Of a stretch of DNA of 60,000 nt, positions 24,301 to 35,087 are shown one piece after another. The stretch's first letter is position 1. The number at the start of each line of letters is the position of its first letter. The stretch covers positions 17,807,001 to 17,867,000 of the forward strand of contig NC_079885.1 of NCBI RefSeq assembly GCF_029227915.1, written 5' to 3'. This DNA comes from Hydractinia symbiolongicarpus. Lineage: Eukaryota > Cnidaria > Hydrozoa > Anthoathecata > Hydractiniidae. Under the pieces are notes generated by a model. That model was not told where the DNA came from. It did not search any database and saw only the letters and a list, made by a program, of their open reading frames with translations. The translations under genes and the position numbers were made by a program.

Positions 24301-27300
24301 GAGAACTTTAGGCCAAATCTGCAAAAATGTTCCACAGAAATTTTAGAAATCAGTTAAAAAAATTCTTCTGCAAAATTTTCCATTTTAGCTATCCACAACA
24401 ATTCTACCACAAAATTTTTCATTTCTTCATATTTTGATTTCTTTAGGATTTAAGTTATCAAATTCTATGTTGCTCATTTGTAAATGCCCTAACTTCTGAA
24501 TATTATATTAGACAAAAGACTGATTTTGCCTCTGCTAAAATAACTGAACTTTAGGCATCCACAAATTAATACTGCACATTTCGTAAAAATGTTGTCATCT
24601 GCACAAATATATTCTGCAAAATAAAGCATTTTTGTACCACTCTTCTACGAAAATAAGTTTCACGAAAATTTATTGTGAAAATAATCTGTACCCTTTGCAA
24701 TTTAGGCTCTTACAACAATTTTGAATGCATATTAAAATTCCAATTAAAAGTTGTAAAGGTAGTTGCGTTGCTTATAGCCTGGAAAAGACTTGAGGTAAAT
24801 CTATGTGTGTTTATACTTTTTATGCTTCATATTTCCAAACTTTGTTAAAAACTTGCTGAGTTTTGCTAAAAACAACACTACACTGAGGTTTTTTACCCAA
24901 AAATAATTCCACATATCCAACCTATATATCCTGCAATATCAGATTCCAGCTAAACCCACCTTTATTTGTAGGCTAAAACACTAATCCAGTGGTAAAGTAA
25001 TATAGAGTAAATATGGTATTCTTGGTCACTGTTGAATATAACATTTTGGGGATGCTTTTAGGCAGGTTTAGGAACTTTCAAAAAAAGTTAGAATATGAAA
25101 CTGCTAAAATTTGTCTTTTTAAACTGTACACACAGGTATTCTTCTTGGAAACACAGACATCACAAATATTTGGTGTTTCACAGTATCACCTGATTTTTTT
25201 TATCAAAGCTTCATAAAATGGTGAAAAATGTTATTTTACCTTGCATTTATACACGTCATCTTTAAATATATAGGGCACAGAATAATATCACAATAATGTG
25301 CTAAGATTATTTCGAGTTTTTCAAATGTATATGTTTTTTTAGTATTTTTCTTTCTTTTTTTAAGTCAGCCATAATCTAACACAGCCATCATCAGCATTTC
25401 CAAAAAATGTTGACAGAGTAAACTACAAACATTAAATTTTGAAAAATGAACCATCACTAAAACTAATGTATATTTAGATAATTTATTCTAGTCTTTTTTT
25501 GGTTTTTTAATAGTATTTACGTCACATTATTTTTCTGGGAAAACTCAACTTCTATGGTTTTCTTTGTCAATTTTACAGAATTTGTTTCATGAAATTTTCA
25601 GAACTTTCCAGGTAGATCCCAATTTTTTATACTTTTTTAGAACTATGTGTAAATCTGTATATTTTTGTTTTTTATTCAGCTGTAGTTAAAATATAAAGTA
25701 AATATAAATTGCGTTATTTTTCGCCCATATTTAATAATTTTCAGGCAAGGTTACTTTAACCCCCTTTTTTATATATAAGAACAACATTATAAAACTCACC
25801 TCAGACTCAAATAATTATTTTTACAACTAAAACTACTCAAGAAATGAAATAGTCTAAAAGCCTCAAAAAGCGGTTAAGTCACATAGTTTTGCACAATCAT
25901 TTAATCATTTATCCTGTTTTTAAATTAAAAATCTCAGCCTTAAGTCGATCATTAAACGTTGTGCTCTGAGGAAAGTCTCTCTTGACAAGGCGGAAATCTT
26001 CAAGCCTTAAGGCTTCTTGTTTTCTTTACAGTAACCTTAAAGTGCTTTCTCTTAGCACCTGGTAAAGATTTTTGAAAACTACTTATAATGCGAACAATTA
26101 TTTTAAAAATTATTTAAAACAGAATGACCAAATCACCACTTTTTATAAATATGTGTGAAAAATACTGTATATTTTTTACAGGTTAAGAACTAGATATTAT
26201 ATTTTAAGCACTAAAGCAGACATGTAGGGTAATGAAAGATACTGTTCATTCTATTTGTGGTTAGCCACTTTGTAATCTGAGCATCTGTAGTAGCTATATG
26301 CTCTAACTGAATAATTTAATAAGCATTTATAGTTTCTGCTATATTTTCGAAAATATATATACAGTGGCCAAAAATATGGAATATTTTAGGTCGTATCTGT
26401 CCAAAATTACAACCTATTTGCTTATGCAAAAAAGGGTTGTTGCAACTTGTAAATATTTACTGCTCATTATGGTTTAAAAGAGTTGATTATTCTATATGTA
26501 AAGGTTTATCAATATTTTACACAGAGGTACTTTGCTGTTACAACACAAGCTTAAGGAGGATTGTGTTATTAAGTAACTTAATTGTTGGTAGTCGTAATTA
26601 TAAGAATTCTGCAGTTTGTACTTACTTGTTATGAACACAAGTAGAAAGTTGCATGCAAGGAGTCTAAAATTCTTTAATGTTTTGTTTACTGTAGAGAAAC
26701 TCATCTCAGTCGCCAGCAGCTTCTCTGATTGGAGATTATAAAAGAGTTGTTTCGGCTGATAAATTATACGACATTATTTATCGTACACATTGTCAAGAGC
26801 TAAATCATGGTGGTGTGAACAAGACAGTGAAAAAGGTTTGTTCTTGAAGAATTTGCACAAGCATAAATAGCTTGGTAAAACTAGACCTATAAGAAGTAAA
26901 ATGAATGGATTAACCATTGCCATAAGATAAAATGATGGTAACATCTTAGGGTGAAAGCTGTACCATCAAAAGTGAAATTTTTTTTAAAGTACAAAGTTTT
27001 TTAGGTTTTTGTTAGGCGTAAAGTTAGAGAAAAACTTTAATAATGTTACACAAATCACTCACTGAGAAACTTAATAATTTGGTAATTTGAATAAAAAATT
27101 TGTTTCTTTGCTTGATTGTAATTCTTTTTGCATGTGATTGTTGTTGTAACTGAAACTTTATATTACTGTGTGTTATTTTTTTTAACTTTAAAACTGTTAT
27201 TGTTCTCTTCTTTTATTGAGATTAAATTCAAATGAAGACAAAATTGTCTTTATTATAGATTGGTTCAGTGTATGCAAATTTACCAAGAGTTTCAGTATAC

Positions 27301-30300
27301 TTTTTTGTTGGATCGTGTCCAGTGTGCATAGAAAAAAGAGCACAGTTGAAGTATGTTCCAGTGTCAGCAACTGAATCAGTTTACTTTTTTCAAAGAGTGC
27401 AGGTAACTATACATCATGATATTGTCAATGTATTTTTTGTGATGTACATGTACATTAAGTTTGTATACCTTATAAACAGGGACATTACTAGGTGTTTTCG
27501 GAGATCCTTTTCAGTGCAAGGTTTAGGGTGGCTGCAACAAGGATAGGCAAGAACTCAAAAGCTGTAATGTTTCATTACTCTAACAAAGTTTTTTTTATGT
27601 CTAAATTAAAAAACATGGCATACAATATGAGCTTTTTTAATGTCAAATCAGGTTTCTTTTTATTCATGACTTTGTGTGTCTCCTCTAAGCTAAGATAGAC
27701 ATGTGCTAAACTTGATGTCCTGTTATGAAACAGACTATAATGTAAATACATATTTTTGTGTGTTATGGTTCATATCATGCAGGCCCTATCATTAAAATTT
27801 ACACCTGTGTGTGCTGAATCGCACGTAAATAAAATCTACAAATAAATTTATATACTTGGACAATTCATCTACAATAAAAAAGCCAAAGATATTTCCTCAT
27901 TTTTTATTTCTTTAACACGGAATTAGAGTCTCAGTCATTGATTGAAATTGTTGCATTGTCCTTTCTGTGTTTTTGCCAGCCCTGACAACATAGTTTCATG
28001 ATGCATGTCAATATTGAATAGACTTTCTAGGGTGACAGCAAATCAATATGACGTCTTTTACAGATCAAGGATGTTTACCAACTAGTTATCCCTTATTAAG
28101 AATTTCATTTAAAATATATATATTCATGTGTATTTTATTGCAACTAAAATTTATATTGAGGCATATGGCGATGTGCTCAACAGGTGTGCATGCATTGATG
28201 AAGTTTAAAGGCACATCCCTTATTAGGTCTAAAATTACTGTTCACAAAAATGCCAAATTTTGCTATTATTTAAATATGAAATCATAATTTGTGCAGCATA
28301 GTTTAATCTAAATTCTTAAATAAACTAGGTTTTGTGTATACTTTGATTTTTTATATTATCCCTAGTTTCTACTTTTAGGTTATTTCTTTAGTTAAAGTTT
28401 GATTATAAAAAGAGAACCTTAAATTTTCATAAATACTGACACATAAAGAGATTTTTTTTATTGTATCTTAGGTAAATTTAATTGATATGACAAACAATCC
28501 TGATGGTCTCTTTTCCTGGATCGTGCATGTTGTGGATCATTTTAGCAAATTTACTATTCTTTTCCCAACAGTTGGAAATAGCGCAGAAGAGATTGCAGAA
28601 GATTTGATTGCTAAAGTCTTTTCATATTTTGGATTGCCAAAAATAATGTACTCTGAAAATGGATGTGAATTTGTTGATGAGATATTGGCTGCACTTGACA
28701 CTTTATGGGCAGGTGCAGCTTCTTGTGTATCTGTCAATGAAGTGCAAACTACGTCAGGAGATGTTGAACAAGAAGAAAGTATTGTAGAAGTAATGATTAA
28801 AGCTAGAGAGAAAGACGAGCAATCATCTAATTGGTCAAAGTGGTTGGCTGGCATTCAGTGTAAGTGAGTTATAATGAACTTCGATGCACATTGGGCAGTA
28901 CAACATTTTTACACTGGTTTATGCACCATTTCAACCTCTTGTCTCGGAATGCATATTTTTCGTCCAATGGTTTTGAGGACTTTTAGTACTGAAATATGTT
29001 AGCTCTAAGCCACTCACAATAATTCCCCTTCCATTTCAACAGCTTTGTTTTAATTTTAAAGCATTAACCCTATTCGGTCCTTGGGGGGGCGGATTCTACC
29101 CCCCCCCCCTGACAGGCTTTTTAATAACTCCTTATTGCTTTGTTATATGACTATAATACTTACTGAGTTTCAATATTTATCTATTAGACACCTGCATGAG
29201 AAATATTTAGGTCCCATACCTATCATCATCATCATCATCATCATTCTCGGCTTAACGTCCGTTTTCCATGCTAGCATGGGTTGGACGGGGTATATTAATG
29301 ACCCTCTTCCAATCTGATCTAGACTGTGTTAGATCTAAGCTCAACTTCCTCTCTATCAAGTCTGTCCTTATAACCTCCTGCCAAGTCTTTTTCGGTCTGC
29401 CTCTGGGCTTTGCCCCAGGAACTATCAAGTCTCTACACTTTCTTACCCAATTATCCTCCTCCATTCTTTCCAAGTGCCCCAGCCAATTCAATCTTCTTAT
29501 CTGGATAACATCTTTAATTCTACAGAGACTTAGCCTGCTTCTTAGCTCATCTGAACTCTTTCTGTCTCTCAGACTGGCATTACACATCCACCTAACCATT
29601 CTCATATCATTCCTTTCTAAACGGTCAAGATCTTCCTGCTTCACTGCCCATGTCTCACTACCGTACAACATAACACTTCTTACACAGGCCTCATACAACC
29701 TACCTTTTACCTCAATTGACAGGACTCTGCTAGTCAATAAAGGAAGTAACTCTCTAAACTTTTTCCAGGCAGAACCTATCCTGCAAGTAACACTTCTTCC
29801 AACACCCCCTTCACTGCCCAACATATCACCTAAGTAACAGAAGTTCTTAACTATCTCTAATGAGCCACTGTTGTACATCATTAAAGCTGGAAATACTTCA
29901 TTCTCTATAATATCACCTTTGCAACGCTTGCATACAAACTGTATGCCAGCTCTTAACCTTCCACTAATACTACTGCACTTCTTATGTACCCAATGCTTGC
30001 AAGTCTGACAAAAAATTGAGTTACTACCAACCCCTTTCCTGCAAACTCCACAAGGCCACTTTCCAACTACAAGGTCACACTTGGCTGCAATGCTACTTAT
30101 CATGACTTTAGACTTTGCTGTGTTTACCTTCAGCCCTTTCTCTTCTAGTCCTTTCTTCCACTTTTCAAACTTTTCAACTAATTCTTCCATCGACTCTGCT
30201 ATGAGAACCAAATCATCTGCATACAATAACTCCCATGGGCAACCTGTTCTGAACTCCATCGACAGCGCTTCTAAGACTAGAATAAACAACAAAGGACTAA

Positions 30301-33300
30301 GTACAGAACCCTGATATACACCAACATTTACACTAAATTCATCACTAAGTGAATCGTTAATCCTGACACGACTTCTAGCATTGCTGTACATAGACTGAAC
30401 CATCGTAACTAGCCACTCATCCACACCTAATTTTCTCATAGCCCACCAAATAACTTTACGTGGCACTCTATCAAAAGCTTTCTCTAAATCTACAAAGGCA
30501 AAATAGAGATTCTTTCTCTTTCCTAAATACTTTTCCTGAAGCTGTCTGAGTAAAAATATTGCATCTGTAGTGCCACGCCCTGGAACAAAACCAAATTGCA
30601 TCTTATCTATATCAATTCTTTCTCTAAGTAACTTATCAATCACTCTTTCAATAACTTTCATTACTTGATCAACCAACTTCAAACCTCTATAGTTACCCCT
30701 TTCTAATGCATCACCCTTGCCCTTAAAACAATTCACTATTACACTCGACTGCCACTCACTCGGAATAGCACCATCCTTTATAATCTGGTTAGCAAGACTT
30801 GTAATAAGCTCAACTCCAATATATCCAGATGCTTTTACAATCTCTGCAACAATACCTGATACTCCTGCAGCCTTGCCAATCTTCATTTTCCTAATAGCCT
30901 CCACTACCCATTCTGTCTTGATCTGCATGGCTGGCCCTTCTACGACATCATCATCAGACAAATTATCCTCGTCCCAATCAAACTCAGTGTTAAGCAACCT
31001 CTGATAATGATTCTTCCAAGCTACCCTTTTCTCCTCCTCTGTGCTAGCCAAAACACCTTCATCATTACGTATACACTTCTCACCTACAATATCTTGATTA
31101 GTCTTCTTCATTTGCTTTGCTATCTTGAATACCTCATTGCGCTGGTCTTCCCTTCTTAACACATCTGCAAATCTGTTTCTCTCTGCTTCTGATTTTGCCT
31201 TATACACTGCTGTACGAGCCCGACGCTTAGCTTCTAAGTAAATATTTTTACTACCACCTGACTTCCACTCTTTCCAAAGTTTCCTCTTTTCCTTTATACA
31301 CTGGTCAACCTCATTATTCCACCACCAGGTCTGTCTATGTCTAGCTGGTCCTTTCGTCCACCCACAGGTATCATCAGAAGCTTCTAGAAGACAATTCTTC
31401 AAAGTAGTCCAAGTACTTTCAACATTGTCACTATCACATTGACTATTGTAGGCTAACTGCTGAACTTTTGCACTAAATTGTCTTGCTACAATCTCTTCCT
31501 TCAGCTTCCAGACTTTTCGACGGGGCCTGTACTTTCTCTTGGCTTCTCTGACACTCTTCAAGATAATATCACAAACCAGCAACCTATGCTGGGAAACACA
31601 CTCTTCCCCCGATATAACTTTCACGTCCTTCACCACTTTCTTGTCTGACTTTCTAACCAAAAAGTAATCTATCTGTGTCTTACAACCACCTGACTCATAT
31701 GTTATCAGCCTACTCTGTCTCTTACTGAATGATGTGTTGCAAACCACCATGTCCGTTGCCATTCCAAACTCAAGCAATCTCTCCCCTTCCTTATTTCTGC
31801 TCCCAAATCCATAGCCTCCATGCACACCTCTATAACCTTCAGATGACTTCCCAACATGACCATTAAAGTCGCCGCCCACCATGACAAGTTCAGTGTCTCC
31901 AAACTTTGATGTGACTGCTATTAACTCATCATAAAACTTATCTTTATCTTCCTCACTGAGTCCACACTGTGGAGCATAAACTGACAGAAAAGTGACAATC
32001 CTATTACCTATCAAAAACTTTATCACTATAATACGACTATTAACACGCATAACATCTATTACTTTTTCTACCCACTTCTCTGCAACGAATATGCCAACTC
32101 CTCCATATCCATCACTATTACCAATCCAAAAAAGCTTATACCTTGCCCTCCTACCTTCCACAAATCTCACTGAAGCTCCTCTCCACCTAACTTCCTGAAC
32201 ACAACACATATCAACAGATCTACGTTCTAACATTTCAACTACTTCACCTGCTCTACCTCTCAGAGTACCAACATTTACACTAGCCATCCTCAACCTAGTG
32301 TTATCTACCTGTTAGTGTTATCAGAGGCTTTGATATTGGCTATTACTCGAAACTACCCCTAAAAATCTCTATGACATCCTTTTAATGAGGAAAATATAAT
32401 AACTCCTGTTGGGATGATCCTTAGAACTTGAAACTTGCAACACAACTTTGTTTCATCAAGAAGAATCATTTTGCATTATTTGGACATGTGACTAATCCGA
32501 TTTTGCCTGGGTTTACCCAAAAATTGGGAAAAACGGATTTTCCGGCAATTTTTGGCAGTTTTTTATGCGATCCATGTAAACGCCAGAAGATATATTAAAT
32601 AACTTTTATTTAGCTTTCAGAAACTTCAAACAGAATGTAAAAATTCGATCTAGAACAAAAATAATTAAATTTTAAGCAGACAGTAGCATTTTTAACAAAT
32701 TTTAAGTTTCTGATGACTTCACCAAAAATGTGCTGACGCAAGCAAAAATTTTGTTCCTTTTATGACGCACTATAAGTGTGGCAAGTTTGATTCAATTTGA
32801 ACAACCCTATGAAAAGTTATTAAGGGGGGGGGGGGGGCGAAATCGCCCCCTCCCCCCCACCCCCCACACGAGGTTTTGAGATTTTTAACTAATGCTCTGA
32901 GCTACTTTTTTATGAAGTATAATGGACATTATACACAGCAGGCTGGGCTACTCTGTTTCCAATATTATCAAGATCAGAATGAAATGATTTCAAGGAAATG
33001 AAATTTAAAGTGACAAATTGTAGGAGATGAAGGAAAAGGTTTCAAAAGGGGAATTTTAAGGAAACATTTTAAAATTATGGATAATTAGCAAAAGTGCCTG
33101 TTCTGTATTTAAGTTATATTTTAAGCATCAAGTTGTTAGTGTCTTTAAATATGTTAAGTTGCATATGCCGTTTATGTTATGTTGGTAGAAAAAAGTTGAG
33201 TTTGTTGTCCCATTATCAAATTCTCAAAGAGTTGTGGTTTAATAAAAACAACCTTGCAACAAAAAGGTCATAAAAGGTTTCCAAATAGCAATAACCAGTT

Positions 33301-34235
33301 CACAATGTGAAATGATGTCTTTTTATGTGGCTTTTAATGTTTGAAACGCAAGCATAGTTCTTTTCGTGATAGGGTGAATATCATCACTTCAATTACTGGT
33401 ATTTGCTAAACTAGGTTTATTGTATACTTCTGTGGTTATGCAAACTTAGTTGTTTAATATCATTTCATTTGTATTTTTAAAAATATTCAATTTAGTGGCA
33501 CTAAATTCAAACTTTGATGCAAGTCTGAACAAAAGTCCATTTGAGGCCGTCTTTAAAGAAAAAATGAATGTATGCAATATAGAAATACCATCAGAAATGG
33601 TGGAACATAATGAAATTAGTGAAAATGTGGAAATCAATGAAGTGCTGGACAGTGATCACAACAGGGATTTAGAATCTGGAGTTAAAGCTGAAGCACCCAC
33701 TGAGTCATCTATTGATTGTGATATACCGAATGATGATAACTCTGTACCAATAGATTCAAATACACCTGTGGAAAAGATTACATCAGACGTAAAAACAAAG
33801 AAAGAGGAATCACAGATGAACTTATCGAGATCTTCAACAGTGAAAAATTCACTTGTTTTAGTACCACGAAAAACTATCACTTCTAATTCGGAAATTACAA
33901 AGTTGACAAAATCAAACATGAAAAAAACGCCGAAAAGAAAATCTGAATTAAATTTAAGTAAAGTTGAAGATTTTATAGTAGGTCAAACAGTTTCTGTATT
34001 TGTTCCAAAACAGGATCGGTTATCATCTGACTTAAAACACATAACTTGTATCATTACTGAAAAGTCAGGTGGTGTTAAAATGCCTACCTATCAGCTGCTC
34101 AGTGCTTACGGAACATTAAAACAAAGATATACATCACCAAAATTAATAGATTTTCCTTACCCAATAAAGTGTGGTAATCCCAAGGTCTTTGTTACATTGA
34201 AAGAGGTTGTTGAGAAAACTTTAAAAGGAAGTTGA
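21398..34235 (+). CDS. Domesticated integrase-like gene of KRBA2/GIN type (five exons)
   Basis: Exons 21398-21664, 26695-26835, 27259-27402, 28472-28859 and 33496-34235 join in phase to give 559 residues. The N-terminal part (residues 1-89, motif KKNSTVMKKEDYNSIVKYL) is followed by an H2C2 zinc-binding region (THCQELNHGG ... CPVC, about 120-160). The integrase core starts VNLIDMTNNPDG. A C-terminal module after SPFEAVF includes VGQTVSVFVPKQDR and YGTLKQRY, as in KRBA2-like proteins. The catalytic triad is altered: the first Asp (VDLIDM in relatives) is Asn186, the second (SDNG) is Glu246, and only Glu283 (DVEQ) remains. Introns split the domain, no LTR or TIR flanks it and the frame is open, so it looks like a retained host gene without strand-transfer activity, perhaps binding DNA or chromatin. 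Its function is unknown. The start could also be the next ATG at 21401. The first intron is 5 kb and could hide another exon. Confidence 0.85.
21831..22165 (-). mobile_element. tRNA-derived SINE flanked by GATA repeats
   Basis: On the minus strand the 5' end begins near 22165 and carries a Pol III A box (TAGATTAGTGGTTATAGC, 22139-22156) and an exact B box (GGTTCGATTCC, 22103-22113). A GC-rich body of about 270 bases follows. AGATAGATAGAT occurs on both sides (21815-21829 and 22167-22178), either as target-site duplication or as preferred target. No LINE-like tail was recognised. It lies in intron 1 of the integrase-derived gene. Confidence 0.75.
22179..26694. other. Remainder of intron 1 of the integrase-derived gene
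   Basis: AT-rich, with no supported exon. GTTACCGTTCGTCTTGATAT is repeated at 23437-23456 and 23540-23559. Small frames here carry no recognisable domain. Confidence 0.4.
29221..32320 (-). mobile_element. RTE-type non-LTR retrotransposon, apparently full coding length
   Basis: Inserted antisense in the last intron of the integrase-derived gene. The 3' end on the minus strand reads GGACGTTAAGCCGAGA followed by seven to eight ATG units (29222-29245), the short microsatellite tail typical of RTE elements in place of poly(A). The 5' edge is approximate because no flanking duplication was identified. Confidence 0.8.
29252..32287 (-). CDS. RTE polyprotein: endonuclease, reverse transcriptase, zinc finger
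   Basis: About 1,011 residues with no stop. An apurinic-type endonuclease comes first (NVGTLRGR, VQEVRW, GGDFNGHVG, SQHRLLVCDI). Reverse transcriptase follows, with GFVPGRGTTDAIF, FVDLEKAFDRVPR, YQGSVLSPLLF and catalytic YADD in LLYADDLVLIAES. Between the RT and the C-terminal domain is a Cys/His cluster (CGVCRKG, FCQTCKHWVHKKC, FVCKRC) resembling a PHD/RING-like finger. The C-terminal segment has CYLGDMLGSEGG, LYGSETWAVK and WLGHLERM, as in RTE relatives. Such proteins nick target DNA and reverse-transcribe the element RNA in place. I chose the ATG at 32287; an upstream TTG is in frame. Intact motifs suggest a recent, possibly mobile copy. Confidence 0.9.
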   Translation of the reverse strand: MASVNVGTLRGRAGEVVEMLERRSVDMCCVQEVRWRGASVRFVEGRRARYKLFWIGNSDGYGGVGIFVAEKWVEKVIDVMRVNSRIIVIKFLIGNRIVTFLSVYAPQCGLSEEDKDKFYDELIAVTSKFGDTELVMVGGDFNGHVGKSSEGYRGVHGGYGFGSRNKEGERLLEFGMATDMVVCNTSFSKRQSRLITYESGGCKTQIDYFLVRKSDKKVVKDVKVISGEECVSQHRLLVCDIILKSVREAKRKYRPRRKVWKLKEEIVARQFSAKVQQLAYNSQCDSDNVESTWTTLKNCLLEASDDTCGWTKGPARHRQTWWWNNEVDQCIKEKRKLWKEWKSGGSKNIYLEAKRRARTAVYKAKSEAERNRFADVLRREDQRNEVFKIAKQMKKTNQDIVGEKCIRNDEGVLASTEEEKRVAWKNHYQRLLNTEFDWDEDNLSDDDVVEGPAMQIKTEWVVEAIRKMKIGKAAGVSGIVAEIVKASGYIGVELITSLANQIIKDGAIPSEWQSSVIVNCFKGKGDALERGNYRGLKLVDQVMKVIERVIDKLLRERIDIDKMQFGFVPGRGTTDAIFLLRQLQEKYLGKRKNLYFAFVDLEKAFDRVPRKVIWWAMRKLGVDEWLVTMVQSMYSNARSRVRINDSLSDEFSVNVGVYQGSVLSPLLFILVLEALSMEFRTGCPWELLYADDLVLIAESMEELVEKFEKWKKGLEEKGLKVNTAKSKVMISSIAAKCDLVVGKWPCGVCRKGVGSNSIFCQTCKHWVHKKCSSISGRLRAGIQFVCKRCKGDIIENEVFPALMMYNSGSLEIVKNFCYLGDMLGSEGGVGRSVTCRIGSAWKKFRELLPLLTSRVLSIEVKGRLYEACVRSVMLYGSETWAVKQEDLDRLERNDMRMVRWMCNASLRDRKSSDELRSRLSLCRIKDVIQIRRLNWLGHLERMEEDNWVRKCRDLIVPGAKPRGRPKKTWQEVIRTDLIERKLSLDLTQSRSDWKRVINIPRPTHASMENGR
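32824..32874. repeat. G14/C-rich hairpin tract
   Basis: A run of 14 G, then CGAAATCG, then C-rich sequence folds as a hairpin. A similar G7/C11 tract at about 29083-29111 lies on the other side of the RTE insertion, so both may be parts of one repeat interrupted by the RTE. Homopolymer lengths may be unreliable in assembly. Confidence 0.5.
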
Positions 34236-34254
34236 CTGTATAACTATGGATGTA

Positions 34255-34456
34255 AATAAAAATTGAATGTGTTTATATGTTTACTAGGCAATTAGCTTTT
34301 TTTATTTTAAGAATAGCTCTAGGTTTAATTTTAATGTTTTAAAAGAGATAAGATGTATATAATACTGATTGTTTGATGTAACTTCTTTTGCCTATAAGAA
34401 ATTACTATGTCCGCACTGTATGTTTTTAACTAATTGATTTTCCAAGCCTAAATAAA
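34255..34456 (+). terminator. Candidate polyadenylation signals of the integrase-derived gene
   Basis: AATAAA occurs at 34255-34260, about 20 bases after the stop codon, and again at 34451-34456. Confidence 0.45.
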
Positions 34457-35087
34457 GATTACATGTCTCTATTATTTTTTTAATAATGTTGTTGACAGCT
34501 TTTGTGATCTATCCCAAAATATATTCTGCTTCGGCTTTTTCCATGTGAAAAAATATATACAAATAATAAAAAGTTTTGAGCAACGTATCTTGCGTTCGTG
34601 TATTTGTTGTATAATGGTAAAGTATGCAACTTCTGATATGAAAAATACTTCACTCAATTTTTAAATTGTTTTGGAGAGGTGGTAATTTTGCAATGACTTT
34701 TTTCTAGATGAGGTAAAGGTTTAAAATCTTGTGTCTTTTTTTTTAATAAGAAATGTGAATTTTTTTGTGACTTTTTTTTAATATAAAACTCATAACATTT
34801 TTCTTGAGGAAAATTGAGAAAATCTAAATTAATATGCCGAAGGAGGTGCATCAAATTATTTTGTAGGACAATCCTTGAGAGACTTTTATTGTTAGGTCTA
34901 TTTTCTGTAACAAATGGTATACAGAATGTGAGACGCACCTTTGTCTCATCCTTCTTCTACCAGAGAATGTTGTGTACATGCATCAGTTCAATCATTTTAG
35001 TAAGGTTTAGTACTATATGAACATTCGCAAAAATAAATACGGAAAAAATATGATCTGAAGACAAAGTAAAGCAAAGCGATCATCAAG
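34457..35087. other. Intergenic 5' flank of the C18orf63 orthologue
   Basis: No coding features recognised. TTAGTAAGGTTTAG near 34998-35011 could be a splice or trans-splice acceptor ahead of the start codon, but it is weak. Confidence 0.35.

Noticed and set aside
28537-28854. 105-codon minus-strand frame
   Set aside because: Shadow of the integrase core exon on the plus strand.
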